A stretch of DNA of 64,000 bases from positions 94,711 to 158,710 of the forward strand of contig DHKM01000035.1 in assembly GCA_002404835.1 (NCBI GenBank). Direction: 5' to 3'. This DNA is from Caryophanales bacterium UBA4694 (lineage in GTDB: Bacteria > Bacillota_I > Bacilli_A > RFN20 > CAG-288). A program made the position numbers and the translations under genes. This document shows, in pieces, positions 17,684-26,940 of the stretch. Positions within the stretch are counted from its first letter, which is position 1; every line of letters starts with the position of its first letter. The notes beneath the pieces were generated by a model. It had not been told where the DNA came from. It saw nothing but the letters and a program-made list of their open reading frames with translations, and did no database searches.

Positions 17684-20353
17684 ATGAAAAAAATCGTTGC
17701 GTTGATGATGCTTCCATTTGTTTTATGTAGTTCTTGTATGGCCCATTCTGATGATTCAAATTTTAGCAAACAATCCTACCATTCAAGTCAGGTCTCTAAA
17801 GACTTTTTACTTTTTGTCAATCAAAATAATATTGGAAAATTTTCTGTTAATAATGGCGTTTTTTCTATAGATAACATTCTTCTAGAAAAAGGAGATGTTG
17901 TAAGTATTAAAAATAACGGAATTAATTATTTTTCTGCTGATTCGTATTCTAAGTCCTCTTACTTCATTAAAAAGCAAAATGCTGTAGAAATGTCTATAGA
18001 AGGCATATATCGGATAACAATTGAAAATGATTCGGTGATTTTTACCCGTATATCCTCTATTTATCAGTCGTTTACGATTAAGTTTTCAGATGGAAGTGAG
18101 AAAAGTGGTAACAAGATTGACGATTTTTCTTTCCAGATTTTATCTGTTCATATTTCCTTCCGACAAACCTTTTCTTTATATTTGAATCAAAAAAAGGTTA
18201 CTGATGCAGATATAGATTTAAAGGAACTGGAAAATTGTATTTCTATTTCCTCGGATGGTATGTTTTCTCCTCTACAATCAGGTGACTTCTCATTCTTCTA
18301 TGACGCCAGAAAGGAAAAGTGCGTTTATCTTACTTCGGACTCTCTTTGTCCGCCTGCTTCTTTATTGACGAATAAAGAAGATTATCGACAACTTGTTTCT
18401 TCTTTTTCGGATTCCAAGAATGATATCGTATCTATTGAATCAAAAAGTCTTGTAGAAGATAAAATCAACAAGACCAAAGAAGAAAAAGAAATTCGTCAGG
18501 AAAGTTATATCAATGAATCGTCTTATTCTGTTTCTACAAGGCAGAATCCTATCGGGAACGACTTTCTCAGTACTACTATCGTTCGATGTTTCGATAGCGA
18601 TAATTATTATAGTTTAGAACAAGATGATGATACGGTTTCACTTCTAGACGCAAAAGTCATTTCTCAACCGATTAGAGAATATCCAAATGGATATGCTTCT
18701 ATTGTTGATGATGTGATTAGTCTACAGGAAGCAAAAAAACAGGTATCTTCTTTTTCACCTGAATTTGATACTTTGTCTTCCATTCTTTCTTCTCTTTTGG
18801 TTTCCAAGCATATTTCTTCTTCTAATCCGATGACAGAGGAAGAGACAAAAATGTTTGAATCATCTTTTTTTCTTTCATCTCAGTATGTTGGTGAAAATGG
18901 CTCTTCTCAAAAAATCCAGGCTTTTGTTTTTGAAAAATCCAAAGGATTGACGACATCAAGTGCTGTGAAAGATGAAGTGTCTCTCCTTCTTTCCGAAGAT
19001 GGTACTTTGATTTCCGGAGATTATTGTCTTACCTATTATCAGGACAGTCCATCTCTTCTTCTTGAAGATTATTCTTTGTCCAGTTCAGCGAAAATCAGCA
19101 AAATTGAGTCCGGAAGTTTTTCTGTTACCTATGGGACAAGAACTCAGACACAGAATTTTAAGTTGAATCCGAAGGATTATGTTGCTACTGTATCTTCTTT
19201 GACTTTTGCGGAAGATATTTCACTTAAAGCTGGTGGCGAACTTTTTGATATACAGAATAGTATCTTTCTTTCTTCCGGTTCTTTTATCAACAAGGGGGAT
19301 TTCCGTGTCATGGCTTATGATCCGGAATTTTTCTATCCTGGTGTTGGAAATGACAAATATCTTTATACAAGAAACAAAGGCGGAAAAACTAAAATTTATG
19401 TCGGAACGAAATATGATCCGGATATTATGGAACTTGATGTCGAGATACTGCTGAATGATGCAACCTCCGTTTCTTTAAAGGGACAGGATGGGAGAACTGA
19501 TTTTTCGGATGTAAGCTTTGAGATATCCACTGAATACAAGATCGAAGCGAGTGCCTTTTCCGGTCAGAATCCATGTTTTTCCGTGTCAAGCAATCACGAC
19601 GATATTGTCAAGGTTAAGGAATGCTCTTCCAGAGATGAGTCTTTGGAAAACCAAAAAACTACTTTTACTTTGAGTTTCCTTAAGGAGGGAACAGCTAGTG
19701 TTACCGTCCAGAGTTTGTCAAATGCCAATGTTAAAAAGGTAATGAATATTACGGTAACAAAGCCGGTTTCTTTGGAAAAATACAAGGGAACCTATTACAG
19801 TAGTTCTTATGGTACTCTTAAGATTTCCGAGGATGGAAATGCTATCTATATCAAAGACGGAAAGACTTACGGACTTCGCCTATCTCTTGTCAAGGATATG
19901 TTGGTTTTAGTCTCATCGGATGAGATCACGACTTTCGAAGCCAGTATTTCTATCTATAATGAAAAATTATCACTTCCCAAATTTTTGGTAAAATTAAAGA
20001 CGAAGGATGGGAAGATTGATTTCTCCTATGTTTCCTTCTATCAGGGATTTCCATTGTTCGAAAATGAATGTCTTAAGAGTGGTGAAGCTACCTTGATGAT
20101 TCAGAACTATAAGGTCAGTTATTCTACCAGCAAGTTCCATGGAATATTGAAAGATGATGGCCATACGTTGGAATTTGATTTCAACATGGATTCTACAAGT
20201 AGCTGCTATATGGATGATTCTTATGTCTTGGACGGAAACGAAGAATCCTACCAACTGAAAATTTCTTCTTATGAAGTAAAGCCGGAATTTATTTCTCTTT
20301 CCTTTTCCGGAAGTGGATACTTTGCTGAGAAGTCTTATTCCTTTGGTAAATGA
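17684..20353 (+). CDS. Large uncharacterised lipoprotein with Ig-like domain
   Basis: An 889-residue exported protein with a short signal peptide MKKIVALMMLPFVLCSSC. The lipobox is unusual, since position -3 to C18 is cysteine; C15 is less likely as the lipid site. The body is very rich in Ser and in beta-strand pattern. Residues about 590-695 (DATSVSLKG ... ASVTVQSLSNANVKKVMNITV) look like a Big_2-type Ig-like domain. The C-terminal 190 residues (GTYYSSSYGTLKISEDGNAIYI) form another beta domain. It is transcribed divergently from the lipoprotein operon; TATAAT lies upstream and GGAGAG precedes the ATG. Likely a cell-surface protein; function unknown. Confidence 0.75.
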   Translation: MKKIVALMMLPFVLCSSCMAHSDDSNFSKQSYHSSQVSKDFLLFVNQNNIGKFSVNNGVFSIDNILLEKGDVVSIKNNGINYFSADSYSKSSYFIKKQNAVEMSIEGIYRITIENDSVIFTRISSIYQSFTIKFSDGSEKSGNKIDDFSFQILSVHISFRQTFSLYLNQKKVTDADIDLKELENCISISSDGMFSPLQSGDFSFFYDARKEKCVYLTSDSLCPPASLLTNKEDYRQLVSSFSDSKNDIVSIESKSLVEDKINKTKEEKEIRQESYINESSYSVSTRQNPIGNDFLSTTIVRCFDSDNYYSLEQDDDTVSLLDAKVISQPIREYPNGYASIVDDVISLQEAKKQVSSFSPEFDTLSSILSSLLVSKHISSSNPMTEEETKMFESSFFLSSQYVGENGSSQKIQAFVFEKSKGLTTSSAVKDEVSLLLSEDGTLISGDYCLTYYQDSPSLLLEDYSLSSSAKISKIESGSFSVTYGTRTQTQNFKLNPKDYVATVSSLTFAEDISLKAGGELFDIQNSIFLSSGSFINKGDFRVMAYDPEFFYPGVGNDKYLYTRNKGGKTKIYVGTKYDPDIMELDVEILLNDATSVSLKGQDGRTDFSDVSFEISTEYKIEASAFSGQNPCFSVSSNHDDIVKVKECSSRDESLENQKTTFTLSFLKEGTASVTVQSLSNANVKKVMNITVTKPVSLEKYKGTYYSSSYGTLKISEDGNAIYIKDGKTYGLRLSLVKDMLVLVSSDEITTFEASISIYNEKLSLPKFLVKLKTKDGKIDFSYVSFYQGFPLFENECLKSGEATLMIQNYKVSYSTSKFHGILKDDGHTLEFDFNMDSTSSCYMDDSYVLDGNEESYQLKISSYEVKPEFISLSFSGSGYFAEKSYSFGK

Positions 20354-20363
20354 TTCAAACAAA

Positions 20364-20390
20364 AAAACGGGTTTTGGCCCGTTTTATTTT
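20364..20390. terminator. Bidirectional terminator between convergent genes
   Basis: Stem AAAACGGG/CCCGTTTT with loop TTTTGG; T-rich on both sides. It serves the 889-residue lipoprotein (+) and overlaps the stop of the MATE gene (-). Confidence 0.85.
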
Positions 20391-21808
20391 GATTCTTTTC
20401 GATCCTGTTTCTGAATGATGTGCTCAACAGGATGCTCCTCTAGTCGTTTTCTGAAAATCTTCGGAGTGACAATCAAATAGAAGATGAGTGCAAAGATTCC
20501 GGAGCAGGCATCGGCTATTGGTTCAGCTAGGAAAGCGAAACTTGCTTCTTTGGTCAATAAGGGCAGCAAGATGGTCAAAGGAACAAGAATGAAGAGTTTT
20601 CTGTTGATGGATAACCAGATGGAATAGTTTGCCTGTCCCATTCCGGTGAGGCCATCCACATAGACATATTGGAAAGCTAAAGGAATAATGCCCATCATGT
20701 ACCAACGTATGAATTTTATGCTGGCATTGATGATTTCTTCGGATGCTTGAGTCTTGGTGCCAAGTCCGACGAATATGGTTGAAAACGGTTTGGCTAGAAT
20801 AAACGACAATCCGAAACAAGCAGTACAGAAACACAGAGCAAATAGAGTAAGTTGTTTTTCGGCTTTCTTTATGATATCAATTCTCTTGGCTCCGTAATTG
20901 TAACCAAGAATGGGTTGGGTACCTGAGGAAATTCCAAGAAGGGGACCTGTAATCAATGATTCGAATGCTTGGACGATGGTTGCTACTTCAATATAGAAAT
21001 CCCCGTTTCCGTTTCCGAATTTTTGAAGCATGGCATTTAGAAGGATGATGATAACGCTGTCTGTGCCCATGATGATAAAAGGTGAAAAGCCGAGCTTTAG
21101 AATGTTTGCCATGATTTTTAAATCGTAATTTCCGAAGGAAAGCTTGATTTTGCACCCCTTTAGAAGAAAGAGGATGGCAAGTAGGAAGGAAAGGAATTGA
21201 CAAGAAATCGTAGCAAGTGCAGCTCCTTTTATTCCCATGTTGAATACATACATGAACAAAGGGTCTAATCCGATATTCAATAGACAGGCAAGACAGGTTG
21301 TTATCATTGCCTTGAAGGATTCACCTTGTGCGGTCAGAAACTGGTTCAGACCGAAAGAGATGATGGAGAAGTAGGTTCCTAGAAGATAGATCGTTAGGTA
21401 ATCTCGAGCATAAGGATATGACGTTTCTGATGCACCGAATGCGAACAACATCGGTCTCATAACGCTATAGAAGAGAATCATCAGGAAAGTGGAAAGAAGA
21501 ATCAGCATCAATAAAGCGTTGCTTAGTATTTTCTTTGCTTTCTCTTCGTTCTTTTCCCCTAGAGCGATTGAGAATAGAGGAGAACCTCCAAGTCCAATCA
21601 GGAAGGCAAAAGAGGTGATGAAGCTAGTGATTGGAGCAACAACTCCGATTCCGACAAGAGCCTGTTGACCATTGACGGGCATATTGGATACGTAAATTCT
21701 GTCTACGATGTTATATAGTACTGAAACAACCTGCGCAAACATGGCTGGTAGAGCAAGTCTGAGAATTGTCGGCCATGTTTTTTCACTTCCTAAATCCGTT
21801 TTCTTCAT
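20384..21808 (-). CDS. MATE-family multidrug/cation antiporter
   Basis: About 474 residues with twelve predicted helices in two MatE halves. The N-terminal motif LALPAMFAQVVSVLYNIVDRIYVSN and the GIVAPITSF-like segment (VGIGVVAPITSF) are typical of the NorM/DinF superfamily, which exports drugs or metabolites using Na+ or H+ gradients. The frame extends to a TTG at 21859, but the ATG at 21808 (MKKTDLGSEKTWPTILRLALP) matches the family start; its ribosome site is weak. The substrate is unknown. Confidence 0.9.
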   Translation of the reverse strand: MKKTDLGSEKTWPTILRLALPAMFAQVVSVLYNIVDRIYVSNMPVNGQQALVGIGVVAPITSFITSFAFLIGLGGSPLFSIALGEKNEEKAKKILSNALLMLILLSTFLMILFYSVMRPMLFAFGASETSYPYARDYLTIYLLGTYFSIISFGLNQFLTAQGESFKAMITTCLACLLNIGLDPLFMYVFNMGIKGAALATISCQFLSFLLAILFLLKGCKIKLSFGNYDLKIMANILKLGFSPFIIMGTDSVIIILLNAMLQKFGNGNGDFYIEVATIVQAFESLITGPLLGISSGTQPILGYNYGAKRIDIIKKAEKQLTLFALCFCTACFGLSFILAKPFSTIFVGLGTKTQASEEIINASIKFIRWYMMGIIPLAFQYVYVDGLTGMGQANYSIWLSINRKLFILVPLTILLPLLTKEASFAFLAEPIADACSGIFALIFYLIVTPKIFRKRLEEHPVEHIIQKQDRKESK

Positions 21809-21899
21809 TTTTTGATTTTCCGCGGAAAATAATATACGTTTAATTTTCGAATAAAACAAGATAAATCTTATAGAATTGAATATCCAAAAAGGGAAGGAG

Positions 21900-22412
21900 T
21901 CAGTCTTCGGCTCTCTTCCTCAAAATGATTTCGCTGTCTTGGTAGTTGATTTTATAATATCCTTCTTTTAAGTAGGCTTTGGATAGGGATTCTTCGAAAA
22001 TCGGAATAATCTGGTTTCCGTTGTCGTCTTTGTACACTGCCTTTTCCTTCTTTTCCTTGGAGATGTCCTTTAAATTATGGAACGTCAGAATTTCGGATAA
22101 CTGGTCGCTTCTTTTCTTTTTGAAAGACAGAGAGAGGTAATTGGGACGTTGGCTTGTCACGCTATCGAAAAGGACATTGATTCCGGATGCATCATGGTAT
22201 TCGCTCTTCTGGATTCTCTTTACCACAAGGGAATAGGAAATCCCCTCTTCTAAAATCTTTCCATCCTTTTCCTGGTAACCAGAAAATGTTCCGACCCGGA
22301 ATATATTTTTTCTTTCGTTTGTTTTGCAGGAAGAGAGAGAGGAGGAAAATAGAAATAGGAAAAGACAAATACTGGTTTTCTTCTGAAACGAAAAAACTTT
22401 TCCAAACTTCAT
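21900..22412 (-). CDS. Small uncharacterised lipoprotein
   Basis: A 170-residue protein with a basic N-terminus, hydrophobic core and lipobox LSSC (C29). The mature part is basic/acidic mixed and ends YYKINYQDSEIILRKRAED. I do not recognise it. It lies alone between the MATE gene and the dehydratase-like operon, on the same strand as both. Confidence 0.65.
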   Translation of the reverse strand: MKFGKVFSFQKKTSICLFLFLFSSSLSSCKTNERKNIFRVGTFSGYQEKDGKILEEGISYSLVVKRIQKSEYHDASGINVLFDSVTSQRPNYLSLSFKKKRSDQLSEILTFHNLKDISKEKKEKAVYKDDNGNQIIPIFEESLSKAYLKEGYYKINYQDSEIILRKRAED

Positions 22413-22472
22413 TTTTCAATCCTCATTCTTTCTAGACATATTCTATCAAAAACTGTATCGAAAACAAATGAA

Positions 22473-23183
22473 CTATTTTATACTCTCCTTTTGATGGAGT
22501 TCTTTCATGCCATCAACTGTGTCGCAGATTTCCTTGAAAGAGCAGGTGCTGCAATCCATTTTAAGATTTTTCATGATATGGTCTAAGGCAACGGTGATTC
22601 CTTCGCTTTTCTTTGACAACGATTCCAACGTTTTATAATCAAAGGCCGGATCCGTAATGAAAATTTGCTTTACGGATTTGACTTCATTTTGACTTTTGTA
22701 ATGGTCTAAGAAAAGTTTGCCGATGTCTTTGAAAGAAATTCCTCTTTGCAGAGCATCATAGGAAATACGTATGCTCTCCTTAAGAAGACCGGTGTGGAAT
22801 TTCAACATGACTCCATCGGGATTGATTTTGTATCTTGTATATTCTACATTCCTTATGGTTCGGTAAAGTTCCTGTTCTTTTTTTTCACATTCTTTTAGAA
22901 AAACAAATGAAATATGGGCATAAGATAAGTGGCTTTTTAGGTCCTTGATATCATTTCCTATAAGTAAGATTTCATCTTCCAAAGAATGGTCGATTCCTTG
23001 TTCGTAGCACATCAGATAAGGTGAAGGGACTAGGGAAGAGCCGAGTGTTAAAGCAGTATCGGAAGCAAAAAGAAAGGTTTTTTCGTTTCCTTCCGGATAA
23101 GTTGAATTTATATCCAGTCGTGTACTATTGAATTTTCCAACTAGAAGATCGGCTTCCTTGATAATTGATTCGTATAATTTCAT
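22473..23183 (-). CDS. Uncharacterised protein with C-terminal CxxCx5C motif
   Basis: A 236-residue soluble protein, last of the six-gene operon; its ATG overlaps the TGA of the 59-residue membrane protein gene (ATGA). Near the C-terminus DCSTCSFKEIC gives C-x2-C-x5-C, followed by DTVDGMKELH, a plausible metal or Fe-S site. From memory this tail resembles short proteins annotated as acetyl-CoA synthase/CO dehydrogenase beta-subunit-like. That recollection is weak, but it would fit the CooC-like ATPase at the head of the operon. The stop is TAG. Confidence 0.65.
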   Translation of the reverse strand: MKLYESIIKEADLLVGKFNSTRLDINSTYPEGNEKTFLFASDTALTLGSSLVPSPYLMCYEQGIDHSLEDEILLIGNDIKDLKSHLSYAHISFVFLKECEKKEQELYRTIRNVEYTRYKINPDGVMLKFHTGLLKESIRISYDALQRGISFKDIGKLFLDHYKSQNEVKSVKQIFITDPAFDYKTLESLSKKSEGITVALDHIMKNLKMDCSTCSFKEICDTVDGMKELHQKESIK

Positions 23184-23359
23184 TCAAGATGACGGTTTCT
23201 CTTTCTTTTATCGTATTTTTTATTTATCCATTTTTGAATAACGGCTAATAATTTGCTATCAAGATTGAAAAAATATACGATGAAAAGAAGAATCAGCATA
23301 AGAAGAATGAATCCGAAAAGTGAGCCTAATACAATGAGTAGAATCTGCCACCATGACAT
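23180..23359 (-). CDS. 59-residue single-pass membrane protein
   Basis: A short gene inside the operon. It starts MSWWQILLIVLG at the ATG in 23357-23359, with GAGGTG six bases upstream. One long hydrophobic segment (about 5-31) precedes NLDSKLLAVIQKWINKK and a very basic tail (KKYDKRKRNRHLE), giving a predicted N-out, C-in helix. It starts one base after the stop of the activator gene and its TGA overlaps the next ATG, so it is fully embedded in the translation chain. No family is recognised. It could tether the soluble reductase complex to the membrane; that is inference. Confidence 0.75.
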   Translation of the reverse strand: MSWWQILLIVLGSLFGFILLMLILLFIVYFFNLDSKLLAVIQKWINKKYDKRKRNRHLE

Positions 23360-23360
23360 A

Positions 23361-24164
23361 TCAGTTCACCTCGTTTAATCCTTTCTGACGAGCATATTCT
23401 GCAGCACCCAAGGCCCCCATGAGCTGAGGATCAATAGGAAGATCTTTCACCTTAAGATGCAAAACACGTTCGATTGCCTGCTTCAGTCCGAGGTTTTTCG
23501 CACAGCCACCGGTTAATGCGATGGAATCTGTGGCTCCAGCTTTTTTAGCCATGACGAAACATCTTTTGGCAACAGAGGTCATGATTCCTGCTGCGATTTC
23601 TTCCATCGGCTTTCCTTCGCCAACCAATGAAATGACTTCCGATTCACAGAAAACCGTACATTGAGAAGTGATGGGGATGACGTTCTTTGCTTTAAGGGAT
23701 AAGGAACAGAATTCATCCAAATCCATTTCAAAACTTCTTGCCATGGCCTCAAAGAATCTTCCTGTTCCGGCAGAACATTTATCGTTCATGGCAAAGTTCA
23801 TGACAGTGCCATCTTTTGGGTCAATGGCTATTCCCTTTATATCTTGGCCCCCGATATCGATAATGGAAGTGATGCTAGGGTCAGTGATATGGACACCCAT
23901 GCAATGGCAGGAGATTTCCGATATGTTTTCATCAGCAAAAGGCACTTTATTTCTTCCATATCCTGTTCCAATCAGATAATCGAGATCTTCGATTTTGTTC
24001 AGTCCATCGACTTGGGAAATGGTTTCTTCTAAAGCGATTCTTGCACTTTCGACTGGATTGATTTTCGATTTCAAAGTTGTATGGGCGACCATTTTTCCTT
24101 TTTCATCAAGAATGACGCATTTTGTATAGGTAGAGCCAGCGTCGCAACCGCCAAAGTATTTCAT
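23361..24164 (-). CDS. Activator ATPase of 2-hydroxyacyl-CoA dehydratase type (HgdC/BadF family)
   Basis: A 267-residue ASKHA-fold ATPase, the archerase that injects a low-potential electron into its dehydratase/reductase partner at the cost of ATP. It shows the phosphate loop GGCDAGSTYTKCVI, the IDIGGQDIKGI segment, and the two cysteines that hold a bridging [4Fe-4S] cluster at the dimer interface in KCSAGTGRFFE and QCTVFCESEV. TGGCAKN and GALGAAEYA close the ATP site. The ATG at 24164 is chosen because AGAAAGGA precedes it; the frame extends seven codons further. It follows the large subunit gene by 14 bases. Confidence 0.92.
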   Translation of the reverse strand: MKYFGGCDAGSTYTKCVILDEKGKMVAHTTLKSKINPVESARIALEETISQVDGLNKIEDLDYLIGTGYGRNKVPFADENISEISCHCMGVHITDPSITSIIDIGGQDIKGIAIDPKDGTVMNFAMNDKCSAGTGRFFEAMARSFEMDLDEFCSLSLKAKNVIPITSQCTVFCESEVISLVGEGKPMEEIAAGIMTSVAKRCFVMAKKAGATDSIALTGGCAKNLGLKQAIERVLHLKVKDLPIDPQLMGALGAAEYARQKGLNEVN

Positions 24165-24178
24165 GTTATTTTTCCTTT

Positions 24179-25741
24179 CTACCAACGTTCGGTATCGTCA
24201 AAATCGACAAGGCTGTCATCCAAAGGCGTTTCTCTCATGACGGTCTTCATATATCGGTTGACATCTTCACGCATGTCTTTTCTTGAGGCTTTTGTCGGAT
24301 TCATCAAGGCATGGTAAACCCAAACGATATGGATACCTCTTTTTCTTCCTTCTTCTTCCAATAATCCATGATAACCGGCCATGGATTTACATCCGATATG
24401 TTCGTACATAATGACCATGTCTGCGTTATATTCTTCGCAGTACTGCCAGAGCTGTTCGACACCGACTTCATAGCCGCCATTGGAATGATTTCTCATGATC
24501 ATATTCATGTTGTATTCACCAAGATCCAATAAAGCTTGCTCATGGTCCTCGTAATGAATTGGTTTGGTCAAGGTAAAAGAAAGCATATCACAAAGGCAGA
24601 CGATACCCCAGCAATTGCTTAACCACTGATTGAAAGCAGTGTAATATTGGGCATGAACGCCCCAAACCAAAGCCCTATGACGGATTTCCTTACAAGGAAG
24701 GACATGATTCTTATATCCTTCTTTTGCAAGTTGAGTAATCTTTTGATCGTATTTTAGGAATGAAGCATCTCTTCCTGAAATGACCATATATTCTGCATCA
24801 CGGTAGAGCATGACGTTGTTGTTGACGACTTGCGGATAGTTTGTTTTGTTCATTTCCATCCATTCTTCGAACAAGGCATTCTGAGCATTGTAGGTCTTCA
24901 TGTTTTTGCTAAAGGCATCCCAGTCCCATTTTTCACCGGTATGTTTTTCGATGAAATGTATTGCTTCAACAATTTGATCTCTTGAATAAGCCAAAACGGA
25001 TTTCTGCTGATGCCTCATCGGAGCAGCCATCGTAAAGGATGGCAAATCGTCGTGTCTATCTTCGATCTGGTTTCCCATAAGCGAACCGTCGCAGGTCGTA
25101 TTGCAATGAATGGCACAGACTCCGCAGATCGGATAGTCTTCGTCGATGGCACAGCCGAGTTCTGCACAGGGCATAGGACAGACATCCCCTGGAATCTGGA
25201 ATTCTTCCGCTACTTCGATGTAATGCATGACTCCAGTCTGACTGATAGTAGAACCGGTATAAATAGCCGGGACTTCCTTGGATAGGAACTTCAAATTTGG
25301 GAATCCGGTAGCAATGACCATCATTCCGTTTTCGTCCATAATGACGAGTTTCTTGTTCAATTCATCGTATTTTCCGTTTTTGTTTCCGATTCTCTTGTCA
25401 CATTTGAACAAAGTATCCATGGTCTGGGTAAGATGCTCAACGATGGAATCGTATTCGATATGTCCGATTCTCAGCTGCGGACCTCGTACTCCCTCCATGT
25501 GTCTATCGATATAATCGAAAGCTGCAAGGTAGTTTCCAAACCATCGATAAGTGAACATGGCTTTTAACGTAGTCGGTTTCATAATGAACTTTCCCATGAC
25601 AAGAAGGTTATGCAACCATCTCGAGAAATCATACATGGTGTCTTTGAATCCGCGCCATTCACGATGTTTATATGTTTTCTTGCCAGGATTTTGTAGCTTT
25701 CCGAGCTTTTGTTTCTGTGTCCTAGTGTCTTTCATAGTCAA
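24179..25741 (-). CDS. 2-hydroxyacyl-CoA dehydratase-family subunit with extra cysteine cluster
   Basis: A 520-residue member of the HgdA/HgdB/BcrB-C family (PF06050-like), Fe-S proteins that receive single electrons from the HgdC-type activator. The region at about 187-220 holds seven cysteines, C-x3-C-x4-C-x8-C-x2-C-x3-C-x3-C ending CNTTCDG. The final CDG fits the family cluster motif, but the preceding cysteines exceed what I expect for a plain dehydratase subunit and are reminiscent of double-cubane cluster proteins. The start is TTG at 25741 (good spacing to GGAG, overlapping the upstream stop) or ATG at 25735. It ends in TAG. The substrate is unknown; no CoA-transferase or acyl-CoA dehydrogenase is adjacent. 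Confidence 0.85.
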   Translation of the reverse strand: MTMKDTRTQKQKLGKLQNPGKKTYKHREWRGFKDTMYDFSRWLHNLLVMGKFIMKPTTLKAMFTYRWFGNYLAAFDYIDRHMEGVRGPQLRIGHIEYDSIVEHLTQTMDTLFKCDKRIGNKNGKYDELNKKLVIMDENGMMVIATGFPNLKFLSKEVPAIYTGSTISQTGVMHYIEVAEEFQIPGDVCPMPCAELGCAIDEDYPICGVCAIHCNTTCDGSLMGNQIEDRHDDLPSFTMAAPMRHQQKSVLAYSRDQIVEAIHFIEKHTGEKWDWDAFSKNMKTYNAQNALFEEWMEMNKTNYPQVVNNNVMLYRDAEYMVISGRDASFLKYDQKITQLAKEGYKNHVLPCKEIRHRALVWGVHAQYYTAFNQWLSNCWGIVCLCDMLSFTLTKPIHYEDHEQALLDLGEYNMNMIMRNHSNGGYEVGVEQLWQYCEEYNADMVIMYEHIGCKSMAGYHGLLEEEGRKRGIHIVWVYHALMNPTKASRKDMREDVNRYMKTVMRETPLDDSLVDFDDTERW

Positions 25742-26931
25742 GCATTCTCCTTACCCTGGATTTTCTTGATTTCCAGAGCTTCGATGAAGGCCTGGATTCT
25801 TGTTCTCAGCTGGCCGGATTGGCCTACATTGTAGGGTCTATCGATACTAAGTGTTTTGTAGTGATATTGGTTTTGCATGACAGCATTCATGAACGCTCTT
25901 CCATATCCCCAATAGTCACAGAATTTGATCTGTTCGATGATTATTCCGTCGACTTTGTATTCTTTGGCAATTTTATCGATATAGGCATGTCTTTCGTTGA
26001 CTTTTTCTGTTGTTAAGAATCGTGGACATTGTCCAGATTCCATATAGTATCTACAGACTTGGGTCAAGGCATCTTCTTCAGCGTTCAGCTTTATTTCTTG
26101 TCTTCCTGGTAAGGAACCGAAACAATATCTGTCTGCAACGATGATCAAACCGCATTCTTCAGCCAATTTCAGAAGCTGTGGATCATCGATTTCGGATCCG
26201 ACTAGGGCTACTCTGGCACGATAGGTCCCTTTTTTGTCCGGAATTCTAGTCTTAAGTTCTTCGCATGTTTCTTCGAGTTTCTGAATCAGCTTGTCTTTTG
26301 GACAACAGTATGTGCTAAGACAAAGGACAGCAAACTCGTATCCTGTGATTCGGGGTTGTTCATCTTTTCTGTATTCCCCGATTTCTGTAATCAGTCTGGA
26401 AATGATATTCTGTTCCTCTACTGCCTTTCTGATGGCATTATCGGAAATGTCGATATGAAAGTGTTCGTTGAGAGGCTTAAGAACATGTTCCTTCATCTGG
26501 AGAACATAATGCTTCAATGTCGTTTCATCGGATTTCATCGGTACATCGACGTATGAAGCAAAGAAACCTTCATTAGGACAGCAGTCTAGGTGTTCAATGT
26601 TTTCAACGCATCGGTTCATCATGGCACAAGCTTCTGGAGCGATAATGGCATTTAGAAAGTTGAATCCCCCTTCCAATGCTCTTTCCAGGATGGCTCGACA
26701 AGCTTCGCAGAAAATCGGAGACAAATAATAGTTTCCCATTTCGGTCGTTCCCGTTCTGGGTGCTCTAAGGCGAACAGAAAAAATGCCCGGAAGATTCAAA
26801 AGCGGTTCCGGAATCTGATAACAGACGTGTCCGATTGCTTTTCTTCCTTCCGCCTGAGCTTCCGAAATGAGGTCGTTATAGGAGTTTTCGAGAAGCTTTT
26901 CGAAATAGTACAAGTGTTTTAAATCTCTCAT
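25738..26931 (-). CDS. 2-hydroxyacyl-CoA dehydratase-family subunit (smaller)
   Basis: A 397-residue paralogue of the same family. Visible features are IGHVCYQIPEPLLNLPG, the NYYLSPIFCEACRAILERAL segment, EACAMMNRCVENIEHLDCC, and the C-terminal half VALVGSEIDDPQLLKLAEECGLIIVADRYCFG with DGIIIEQIKFCDYWG, corresponding to the second Rossmann-like domain that holds the cluster cysteine. With the 520-residue partner it should form the heterodimeric component reduced by the activator. GGAG precedes the ATG, overlapping the TAG of the CooC-like gene. Confidence 0.88.
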   Translation of the reverse strand: MRDLKHLYYFEKLLENSYNDLISEAQAEGRKAIGHVCYQIPEPLLNLPGIFSVRLRAPRTGTTEMGNYYLSPIFCEACRAILERALEGGFNFLNAIIAPEACAMMNRCVENIEHLDCCPNEGFFASYVDVPMKSDETTLKHYVLQMKEHVLKPLNEHFHIDISDNAIRKAVEEQNIISRLITEIGEYRKDEQPRITGYEFAVLCLSTYCCPKDKLIQKLEETCEELKTRIPDKKGTYRARVALVGSEIDDPQLLKLAEECGLIIVADRYCFGSLPGRQEIKLNAEEDALTQVCRYYMESGQCPRFLTTEKVNERHAYIDKIAKEYKVDGIIIEQIKFCDYWGYGRAFMNAVMQNQYHYKTLSIDRPYNVGQSGQLRTRIQAFIEALEIKKIQGKENA

Positions 26932-26940
26932 ATTTATCTC

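Noticed and set aside
22473..23183. Acetyl-CoA synthase (acsB) subunit
   Set aside because: The C-x2-C-x5-C tail does not match the A-cluster spacing and the protein is far shorter than AcsB; only a vague similarity is claimed.
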